From positions 558,001-622,000 of the forward strand of contig NZ_QMEK01000001.1 of assembly GCF_003390845.1 (NCBI RefSeq): a stretch of 64,000 nucleotides of DNA, given 5' to 3'. A model generated the notes under the pieces. That model was not told the origin of the DNA and did no database searches. It saw nothing but the letters and a program-made list of their open reading frames with translations. The stretch's first letter is position 1. Each line of letters begins with the position of its first letter. The translations under genes were made by a program, and so were the position numbers. The stretch comes from Tropicimonas sp. IMCC34043 (GTDB lineage Bacteria; Pseudomonadota; Alphaproteobacteria; Rhodobacterales; Rhodobacteraceae). Of this stretch, positions 26,385 through 33,181 are shown one piece after another.

Positions 26385-27584
26385 ATGAAGGACATACACA
26401 CAGGAAACCTTGCCACGGCGCTGGACAGCGTCTTGCGCGGCGTCACCGAAGGACCGGCCCGCGTGCCGGGCGTCGTTGCCATGGTCACGGACCGGGAGAG
26501 CGACATCTACAGCGGTGCGGCGGGAGAGCGCCGTGTGGGCGGCACGCCGATGACCGAGGACACTGTCTTTGCCATTTTCTCGACCACGAAGGCCATCACC
26601 GGCACCTGCGCGCTGCAATGCGTGGAGGAAGGGCTGCTCGACCTCGACGCGCCAGCCAAGGACTACGCGCCCGCCATCGGCAACCTGCAGGTTCTAGAGG
26701 GCTTCGACGCAGATGGCCGGCCGCGCCTGCGCGCGCCGAAATCGGATGTTACGACCCGGCAACTGATGCTGCACACGGGCGGCTTCGGCTATGACTTCTT
26801 CAACGAGATGTACAAGCGCATGGCGGAGGAGCATGGCCAGCCCTCCGTCGTGAGCGGCACCCGCGCCGCCATCGAGACGCCGCTGCTGTTCGATCCGGGC
26901 ACCAAGTGGGAATACGGAACCAACATCGACTGGGTCGGTCAGGTCGTCGAGGGCATCCGGGGCAAGCGGCTGGGCGCGGTCATGCGCGAGCGCGTCTTCG
27001 ACCCGCTGGCCATGGACGAGATCGCCTTCACCCGCACGGATGCCATGAAGGACCGCTCGGCGACGATCCACGCGCGCGGGGCGAACAACGCTCTGACGCC
27101 GATGGACGATTTCGCCCTGCCGGACGACCCGGAGGTCGACATGGGCGGGCACGGTCTTTATGGCACGGTCCCCGAGTACATGAAGTTCATCCGCATGTGG
27201 CTCAACGACGGCAACGGCCCGAAGGGCCGCGTGCTCAAGCCCGAGACGGTGGACTGGGCCGTGAAGGGTGCGCTGGTACCGCCGCAGAAGGTCACTATGT
27301 TGCCCGGCGTGATCCCGTCCCTGTCGAACGACGCCGAATTCTTCCCCGGTCTAGGCAAGGACTGGTCCTATACCTTCATGGTGAACCGCGAGGAAGCCCC
27401 CACAGGCCGGCCCGCGGGGGCCATCGGCTGGGCAGGACTGGCCAACAGTTTTTACTGGATCGACCGCGCGACGGGTGTGGGCGGATACTGGGCGACGCAG
27501 ATCCTCCCCTTTGGCGACCCGACCTCCTTCACCGGCTACCTCGATTTCGAGACCGCGGTCTACAAGGCGATCCACAACGGCTGA
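26385..27584 (+). CDS. Serine hydrolase of the beta-lactamase / EstB family
   Basis: 399 residues. The SxxK motif is S66-T-T-K69 in [13 protein letters not shown], and Tyr177 sits in KWEYGTN, the catalytic Tyr of class C-like esterases. LLFDPG precedes it, and the C-terminal [20 protein letters not shown] is typical of family VIII esterases. ATG 26385 follows GGGAGGA. No signal peptide, so a cytoplasmic esterase/lactonase is more likely than a true beta-lactamase. Beside a Baeyer-Villiger monooxygenase it is well placed to hydrolyse that enzyme's ester products. Confidence 0.85.
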   Translation: MKDIHTGNLATALDSVLRGVTEGPARVPGVVAMVTDRESDIYSGAAGERRVGGTPMTEDTVFAIFSTTKAITGTCALQCVEEGLLDLDAPAKDYAPAIGNLQVLEGFDADGRPRLRAPKSDVTTRQLMLHTGGFGYDFFNEMYKRMAEEHGQPSVVSGTRAAIETPLLFDPGTKWEYGTNIDWVGQVVEGIRGKRLGAVMRERVFDPLAMDEIAFTRTDAMKDRSATIHARGANNALTPMDDFALPDDPEVDMGGHGLYGTVPEYMKFIRMWLNDGNGPKGRVLKPETVDWAVKGALVPPQKVTMLPGVIPSLSNDAEFFPGLGKDWSYTFMVNREEAPTGRPAGAIGWAGLANSFYWIDRATGVGGYWATQILPFGDPTSFTGYLDFETAVYKAIHNG

Positions 27585-27593
27585 TCGCCCTTC

Positions 27594-27620
27594 GACGGGG
27601 GTGGCCTTGCCACCCCCGTC
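27594..27620 (+). terminator. Rho-independent-like terminator after the esterase
   Basis: GACGGGGGTGG pairs with CCACCCCCGTC over a five-base loop, followed by TTCGTTTCC. The stem starts ten bases after the esterase stop. Confidence 0.8.
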
Positions 27621-27655
27621 TTCGTTTCCGCATGTCTTTGGGAGGAGGATGCGTG

Positions 27656-28540
27656 ATGAGCGAATTCATCAATTACGAGGAACTGCCGGATTGGGTGCCG
27701 GGCCGGGTCCTGCTGGCGAGCGATGGGCTCGGTTGGAAAAGCGTGGCCTGCCGGTCGTATCACTACGAGGGGCAGGATGTGATCGTACCGGGCATGAAGG
27801 ACTTCATGCTTGTCGGGTACCGCGGCGGGGTTACGCCGATGCAGCGGCGCTATGACGGGCGCTGGACGCGGGAAACCATCGGCCCCGGATCCGCGTCCCT
27901 GTTGACACGGGCGCAGCGTGTGAACTGGACCTGGAATAAGCCCATCGACGTCACGCACGTCTATCTGTCCGGCGCACTGGTGGCGGACGTGGCGAGCGAG
28001 GTGATGGACTGCGCCGTCACGGAGGTGGCGCTTGCCGACGTGCTGCGAACGGACGACCCCGTCATGACCCAGGCCATGGAGCAGATCGCGCGCGAAGCCG
28101 AGACCAAGGGCCTTGGCGGCGCGCTCTATGTCGACAGCGTGGCGCGGGCGCTGGTCGTACATCTGCTGCGGCGTTACGCTAATATCCAAAGTCCCGCCCG
28201 CGGCAGGGGCGGGACGCTGTCCACCGCGCAGAAACGCCGGATCGTCGAGTTCATCGACGCGCATCTCACGAGCAGCCTCGACCTGAAGATCATGGCGGAT
28301 GTGTTGGGGCTAACGCCCTGCCTGTTCGCCCGTCAGTTCCGCAGCAGCTTCGGCAAACCGCCCTATGCCTTTGTCACCGCACGGCGCTTGGAGCGGGCGC
28401 GGTACCTGTTGGCCCGGACCGATGCGCCGATCAAGACCATCGCCCTCGATTGCAGCTTTTCCGACCAGGCGCATCTGACGCGGATGTTTCGCGCAGCGAC
28501 CGGCAAAACGCCTGCCGTCTTCCGACGACAGGCGCAATAG
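27656..28540 (+). CDS. AraC-family transcriptional regulator
   Basis: 294 residues from ATG 27656 with GGGAGGAGGA upstream. The C-terminal domain has two HTH units: SLDLKIMADVLGLTPCLFAR with RQFRSSFGKPPYAF, and IKTIALDCSFSDQAHLTRMF with RAATGKTPAVF, the canonical AraC/XylS ending. The N-terminal 180 residues are a sensor of unfamiliar type. It is convergent with the BVMO gene and is the nearest candidate to bind the repeats upstream of that gene. Confidence 0.9.
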   Translation: MSEFINYEELPDWVPGRVLLASDGLGWKSVACRSYHYEGQDVIVPGMKDFMLVGYRGGVTPMQRRYDGRWTRETIGPGSASLLTRAQRVNWTWNKPIDVTHVYLSGALVADVASEVMDCAVTEVALADVLRTDDPVMTQAMEQIAREAETKGLGGALYVDSVARALVVHLLRRYANIQSPARGRGGTLSTAQKRRIVEFIDAHLTSSLDLKIMADVLGLTPCLFARQFRSSFGKPPYAFVTARRLERARYLLARTDAPIKTIALDCSFSDQAHLTRMFRAATGKTPAVFRRQAQ

Positions 28541-28576
28541 ACCGCCCGCAGCGACGGCGGGGTCCATCACCGGGAC

Positions 28577-28605
28577 GCGGCGGGTCGGGGAGCGCGACCC
28601 GCCGC
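28577..28605. terminator. Bidirectional terminator between convergent genes
   Basis: GCGGCGGGTC and GACCCGCCGC form a 10-bp stem with a nine-base loop, between the stop of the AraC gene (28540, plus) and of the monooxygenase (28614, minus). Confidence 0.65.
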
Positions 28606-28613
28606 ATTGAGGC

Positions 28614-30248
28614 TCACTCCGCCGGTTCCGCCATCTCGGTCGAACCGGACATGGCAAACCCTTTGTACCCGTTGTCGGCGACCTCCTGACACTTCGCCCG
28701 GTAGGTCCCGACGCCGCCCGTATAGGACAGGACACGGCGCGGTTTGCCCGGCACGTTCGATCCGGTGTACCAGCTGTTCGTCTTCGCGATCAGCGTGGCA
28801 TTCGCCGTCTCGTCGTGATGCTTCACCCAGGCGTCTTCGCCTTCCGCCGTGGGTTGGATGACCGAAGCCCCCTCGGCACGCATGGCCTTGATGCAGTTTG
28901 TGATCCACTCGGTCTGCTGCTGCAGGCAGGTTGTCATGTTGCACAGCGCCGCGGAGGGTGCGAGCGGTGCGCCGGTCATGAAGAGGTTCGGGAAGCCGTA
29001 CTTCTGCATGCCGAGAGTGGTGCGGATGTCCTTCTCCCACTCGCCTTTCAGCGTCATGCCATCGCGCCCGCGAATATCGATCCGCGACAGCGCGCCGCTG
29101 CCTGCGTCGAAGCCCACCGCCATGATGATCACATCGAGCGGATAGACGGTGCCGTCCTCCAGCCTGACCCCCTCGGGGACGATCTCTGCGATGGGGTTGT
29201 CCTTCACGGAGACGGCCTCGACATTGTCCCGCAGGTAAACTTCGAGGTAGTTCGTCTCCAGCGGCACGCGGTGGGTTCCGAAACCGTAGTCACTCTTCTT
29301 GGGCACGAGGACGTCGATCAGCTTCGGGTCCTTGAGACGGGCCGCCATCTTCTCGCGCACGAACTGGCTGATCTCCTCGGAGACCGCCTCATCGAAGAAC
29401 ATCTCGGCAAAGGATGCCAGCCAGAGCTTCAACGACCCGTCGGCATGGGTCTCTTCGAGGATCGCGCGGCGCTGCTCCGGGGTGCAGTCGGCCCAGGTGT
29501 GCTCAAAATCGTATTCGAACCCGGTGAAGCTGTGCGGCAGGTTGGCGCGAAGCTCGTCCCAGCGCGCCTTGTAGGCGGCGGCCTCGCTCGGCCCGTACTT
29601 GGGGTTCTTCATGGGCAGCACGTATTGCGGCGTGCGCACGAAGACGGTCATGGATCCGACGACGGGCGCGATGGTCTGGATCACCTGAATGCCCGTCGCG
29701 CCGATGCCGATCACGCCCACGCGCTTGCCTTCAAGATCGAGCCCGCTTTTCGGATAGCGCCCGGTATGGACGATCTGACCCTTGAACGTGTTCTGCCCCG
29801 CAAAGCGATCGGTCAGCGGCGCGGACAGCATGCCCGTGCAGCCGATGAGGAATTGCGTGTCGTAGGTGTCGCCGGTGTCGGTCTCGACCGTCCAGCGCCC
29901 GGTGTCCTCGCCATAGACGGCCTTTGTCACTTTGGACGAAAAGGTGATGTCCTTGCGCAGGTCCAGCCTGTCGGTCACGTAGTGCATCCAGCGCTCGATC
30001 TCGGGCTGGGCCGGGAAGCGCTCGGACCAGGTCCAGTCCTTGTAAAGCGTTTCGTCGAACAGGTACTGGTAGATATAGCTTTCGCTGTCGAACTTGGCGC
30101 CCGGGTAGCGGTTCCAGTACCAGGTCCCCCCAACGTCGGAGCCTGCCTCGACCCCATGGACCGCCATTCCCGTCTCGCGCAGCTGGTGAAGCTGGTACAG
30201 CCCCGCCACGCCGGCACCGATCACGAGTGCATCAATCTTGCGCGTCAT
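28614..30248 (-). CDS. Flavin-dependent Baeyer-Villiger monooxygenase
   Basis: 544 residues, the size of cyclohexanone/cyclopentanone monooxygenases. FAD-binding GAGVAG is at 11-16, with GGTWYWNRYPGAKFDSESYI at 40-59. The BVMO fingerprint appears as FKGQIVHTGRYP at 155-166 (F-x-G-x-x-x-H-T-x-x-[WFY]-P), and the NADPH-binding GIGATG at 181-186. The late MTGAPLAPSAALCNM segment also fits. It would insert oxygen into ketones to give esters or lactones using NADPH and O2. With the esterase and alcohol dehydrogenase nearby it forms a ketone-degradation set. Confidence 0.93.
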   Translation of the reverse strand: MTRKIDALVIGAGVAGLYQLHQLRETGMAVHGVEAGSDVGGTWYWNRYPGAKFDSESYIYQYLFDETLYKDWTWSERFPAQPEIERWMHYVTDRLDLRKDITFSSKVTKAVYGEDTGRWTVETDTGDTYDTQFLIGCTGMLSAPLTDRFAGQNTFKGQIVHTGRYPKSGLDLEGKRVGVIGIGATGIQVIQTIAPVVGSMTVFVRTPQYVLPMKNPKYGPSEAAAYKARWDELRANLPHSFTGFEYDFEHTWADCTPEQRRAILEETHADGSLKLWLASFAEMFFDEAVSEEISQFVREKMAARLKDPKLIDVLVPKKSDYGFGTHRVPLETNYLEVYLRDNVEAVSVKDNPIAEIVPEGVRLEDGTVYPLDVIIMAVGFDAGSGALSRIDIRGRDGMTLKGEWEKDIRTTLGMQKYGFPNLFMTGAPLAPSAALCNMTTCLQQQTEWITNCIKAMRAEGASVIQPTAEGEDAWVKHHDETANATLIAKTNSWYTGSNVPGKPRRVLSYTGGVGTYRAKCQEVADNGYKGFAMSGSTEMAEPAE

Positions 30249-30347
30249 CTCTCTCTCTCCCTTCGGGTTTCATCGCAGCGGGGGCGGTCTCTCGTGCCGC
30301 GGGTCCGGTGCTGAGGATCGAGCCTAGCCGGGGGGAATGATCGCGTA

Positions 30348-30425
30348 TTGAACGTTTCACCCTCGCGCTTTGAACGAAACGGATGGCCGTCCGAAGCCTT
30401 CAAAACCGGCGTTGCAAACGTTCAA
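30348..30425. promoter_or_regulatory. Candidate operator: inverted and direct TTGAACG repeats
   Basis: TTGAACGTTT at 30348-30357 and its exact complement AAACGTTCAA at 30416-30425 flank a third copy, TTGAACGAAA, at 30370-30379. They lie in the 222-base gap between the divergent BVMO and alcohol dehydrogenase genes. Spaced repeats like these suit a dimeric AraC-type activator. Confidence 0.5.
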
Positions 30426-30470
30426 GACGCCTGCCTAGCCCGCTCCGACCGATCAAGGGAGGACGGATGA

Positions 30471-31368
30471 ATGAAGGCATTCCTCTACAAAGGCGTCGGG
30501 GAAAAGGCCTTGGTGGACAAGTCCATGCCCACCATCAAGGCGGCCACGGATGTTATCGTGAAGATCACGGCGACCACGATCTGCGGCACCGACCTGCACG
30601 TCCTGAAGGGCGAGGTGCCCACCCTCGCCCCCGGCATCACGCGGGTCACGAAGGCGTCGGCGTTGTCGAAGAGGTTGGTGCGGATATCCGGGGCCTCAAG
30701 CCCGGCGGCCGCGTGCTGATCGCCTGCATCACCGCCTGCGGCTCCTGCGGGAACTGTCGCAAGGGGGTGCATTCGCATTGCCTCGACGGTGGTGGCTGGC
30801 AATTGGACCACCTGATCGACGGCACGCAGGCCGAATACGTGCGCATCCCGCACGGCGACTTCAGCCTGCACCGCATCCCCGAGGGCATGGACGAGGAGGC
30901 GCTCGTCATGCTGTCCGACATCCTGCCAACCGGCTTCGAGATTGGCGTGCTGACGGGTAAGGTGTCGCCGGGCGCTACGGTCGTCATCGTCGGGCCGGGC
31001 CGGTCGGCATGGCCGCGCTTCCGACCGCCGGGTTCTATTCGCCGGCGCGGATCATCATGGTCGACTCGGACCGCAAGCGCCTCGCCCTGGCGCGGCAGTT
31101 CGGCGCGACCGACACCATCGATGCCTCCGAGGGCAACGCTGCAGAGGCCATCATGGGCATGACAGGCGGCGTAGGGGTGGACGTGGCAATGGAGGCCGTG
31201 GGATCCCTACGGCCTTCGACCTCTGTCAGGTCATCATCGCGCCCGGCATTGAGCGGCCGGCCTACGCCAAGCACGAGCCGCTGGCCGGCGGCCGAACCGA
31301 TCTCGGTGCAGGATCCGCCGATCTCGCTGGTCCCCCGGTGGACCGTCAGGGATGGACTCAAGTGGTGA
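30471..31368 (+). pseudogene. Zinc-dependent alcohol dehydrogenase, multiply frameshifted
   Basis: The start (MKAFLYKGVGEKALVDK, TTICGTDLHVLKGEVPTLAP) and the later blocks (GVGVVEEVGADIRGLKPGGR, CGSCGNCRKGVHSHC for structural zinc, ARIIMVDSDRKRLALARQFG) together make a threonine-dehydrogenase-like MDR alcohol dehydrogenase. They lie in three frames, with shifts near 30640, 31000 and 31200, and the C-terminal part after AMEAVG is degraded. It cannot yield a normal enzyme as read. It would have oxidised a secondary alcohol to the ketone used by the BVMO. Confidence 0.8.
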
Positions 31369-32323
31369 CCTCTGCGGCACGAAGGCGCGGAAGGATCGCC
31401 TCGTTCGGAGAAGAGACCTGATGAACCGTTATACCGAGGTCTTCGAGCTTCTTGCGGTGCGGACCAAAGCTTTTGTGAGCGTTTTCGATCTTTCTTCGCT
31501 TCGTCATATCGGCGGCACCCTGCGGGAAATAGTCACCGATCACGACGCCTGGGGATGCCAGGATTCCGGGATCCGCATCGGTAATCCTTTCCCAGATCGC
31601 CACGCATTCGGGGCGGGCTTCGGGAGCAGGAATAAAGTGCTGGTAGAAACGCAACAGGATCGACGCCGTGGAGCGACAGGCGGCCTGAACCGCTTCGACA
31701 TTGCCGTCGATGTTCACCCAGTGTTGGTATTTCCTGACTTGGGAAACGACCTTGGCAGCGCCCTCGCTGCAACGAAGTTCGCCGTTCGCCGCGGTTTTGA
31801 CCTCCCAGAAGGCGATCTCGAGACCACCGTCTCCCTCTTGTGCGATGACGAGATCCATCTTCGAGCCGTGGCTGGGAAGCGCCATCTCCAGATCGATCGT
31901 ATTCGGATGTCGCGACATCAGGTCATCGACAAACGACTTTTCAGCTCCGGCATAGGTTAGGGCGGTCCGAGTCCAGATGTCGACCCTTTCGGCTGTCTCA
32001 GGGTTGGCAAGCATCTCCATCGACAAGGTTTGACTGCCAAGGGTACCCGTCCCATGCGGCGGCTTCTCCACGCCTTTGAGATAGGCGACCGCGATCTTGG
32101 CACTGACGCCGGACTCGCTGCAATCCAATTTCGCGACCGATTGGCCCCTCGCATAGAAACTTAGGTAGCCGTTGCGCACACACAAGCGGAGCATACGCTG
32201 GTCGTCCGGCTCGTGTCCGGGCAGGCACCATCGGTCGAACAGCGCTCTGACCGCATTTCCGGGATTGGCTTTGTCCCATTCGAGGAGACCGTCGATCTTC
32301 ATATTTCTCGCGAACTTGCTCAT
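31358..32323 (-). CDS. Probable PD-(D/E)XK nuclease of unknown family
   Basis: 321 residues. D157 in SHGSKMDLVIA, then E174 and K176 in EIAFWEVKTAAN, form the D-(x)n-E-x-K core of the PD-(D/E)XK fold. Q195-x3-Y199 (SQVRKYQHW) matches motif IV of RecB/Cas4-like members. E128 could be the motif I glutamate. The N-terminal 120 residues are unfamiliar. The start follows GGAGGA inside the end of the upstream ORF. A nuclease in prophage cargo suggests phage defence, but no partner is proven. Confidence 0.6.
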   Translation of the reverse strand: MSKFARNMKIDGLLEWDKANPGNAVRALFDRWCLPGHEPDDQRMLRLCVRNGYLSFYARGQSVAKLDCSESGVSAKIAVAYLKGVEKPPHGTGTLGSQTLSMEMLANPETAERVDIWTRTALTYAGAEKSFVDDLMSRHPNTIDLEMALPSHGSKMDLVIAQEGDGGLEIAFWEVKTAANGELRCSEGAAKVVSQVRKYQHWVNIDGNVEAVQAACRSTASILLRFYQHFIPAPEARPECVAIWERITDADPGILASPGVVIGDYFPQGAADMTKRRKIENAHKSFGPHRKKLEDLGITVHQVSSPNEAILPRLRAAEVTT

Positions 32324-32623
32324 CTATTCCTCCAGAGCTGCATCAGCAATATTCACGCAGCCCACCAGAAAATTTACACCTCCTGGGCGATTTCCGATCG
32401 GTGTGTCTCGCGTAGCACGGAGGACGTGACTGACGGCCAGATTAAATCGAGGATCGAGCGCCATATGGATCATTGCCAAAGACGCTGAAGGCTGATTCTT
32501 CGATCTGCTGCGCTCGTCGCCCATTTGCACTGCCCGCCTGAACCATGTGCCAGAAGCGCCTGCATCAATCAGATTGGACGAATGTCTGTTTCGGGGCTGG
32601 TGGCAACGGAAGTCGCGAGGCAC
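32324..32623 (-). CDS. Small hypothetical protein upstream of the nuclease
   Basis: 99 residues, or 67 if started at the ATG complementary to 32522-32524. Its TAG directly abuts the nuclease ATG and its last codons contain the nuclease ribosome-binding site, so the two are probably co-translated. The C-terminal half (MALDPRFNLAVSHVLRATRD, GGVNFLVGCVNIADAALEE) looks like a folded protein. No family recognised. Confidence 0.45.
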   Translation of the reverse strand: MPRDFRCHQPRNRHSSNLIDAGASGTWFRRAVQMGDERSRSKNQPSASLAMIHMALDPRFNLAVSHVLRATRDTPIGNRPGGVNFLVGCVNIADAALEE

Positions 32624-32646
32624 TTGAAAGGTCGGCTAAGGGCCGT

Positions 32647-33181
32647 TTGTGTCAGTTGGGGATGACCCGGGGAACGTCTTCTTTGTCCGCATAGCTGCCC
32701 CCTAGACCGTCGTCCGAACAACCGAGGGCCCCCGGAGACAGAACGGGAGCCTTTTCAGGTAGCGAACACTAGATCTTGTCGTGCCGCCCGGCATGGCGCT
32801 GAAACGCGTTGGTGCCAAAGCGTGGCGCGGCGCCCGGTTGCTCGGTCTCGCGGCCGAGTCGCAGCACGATGGCCGCGGCAATGACACCGAAGGCCACGGC
32901 ACCAATCACACCGAAGGCGACATAGCCCGCGACAGCCGCGGCAGCGACGGTCGCCAGCATGGCCAACACACAAACGAACAGGATGAGGTTCCACATCGAT
33001 CTGATGTGGGGCGTTCTGCACCTGCCATCAAGGGATCGATATGGGCAAGCGGATCGAAACCAAGCTGGTCCTGACGGCGGTCGATCAGTATTCGGCGACC
33101 GTCAAGGGCATGAGCAAGGTCACCGGCCGGTTTTCGGACACGGTGCGGACAAAGCTCGGCGAGATGCAGAAGCTGCGCGGC
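32647..33181. repeat. Prophage segment duplicated at 54741-55275 (copy 1)
   Basis: About 535 bases align at a constant offset of 22094 with 54741-55275, with scattered substitutions. The segment covers the end of cargo block B, the antisense membrane-protein gene and the first 47 codons of the tape measure gene. Confidence 0.85.
32769..32996 (-). CDS. Small membrane protein, antisense to the tail operon
   Basis: 75 residues with two hydrophobic segments (LILFVCVLAMLATVAAAAVA and FGVIGAVAFGVIAAAIVLRL) and a short charged tail. It is encoded on the strand opposite to the tail genes, just before the tape measure gene. A second copy at 54863-55090 keeps the frame open and the membrane segments conserved despite substitutions. 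This argues for a real product, perhaps made in the lysogen. Holin or superinfection-exclusion roles are possible but unproven. Confidence 0.6.
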   Translation of the reverse strand: MWNLILFVCVLAMLATVAAAAVAGYVAFGVIGAVAFGVIAAAIVLRLGRETEQPGAAPRFGTNAFQRHAGRHDKI

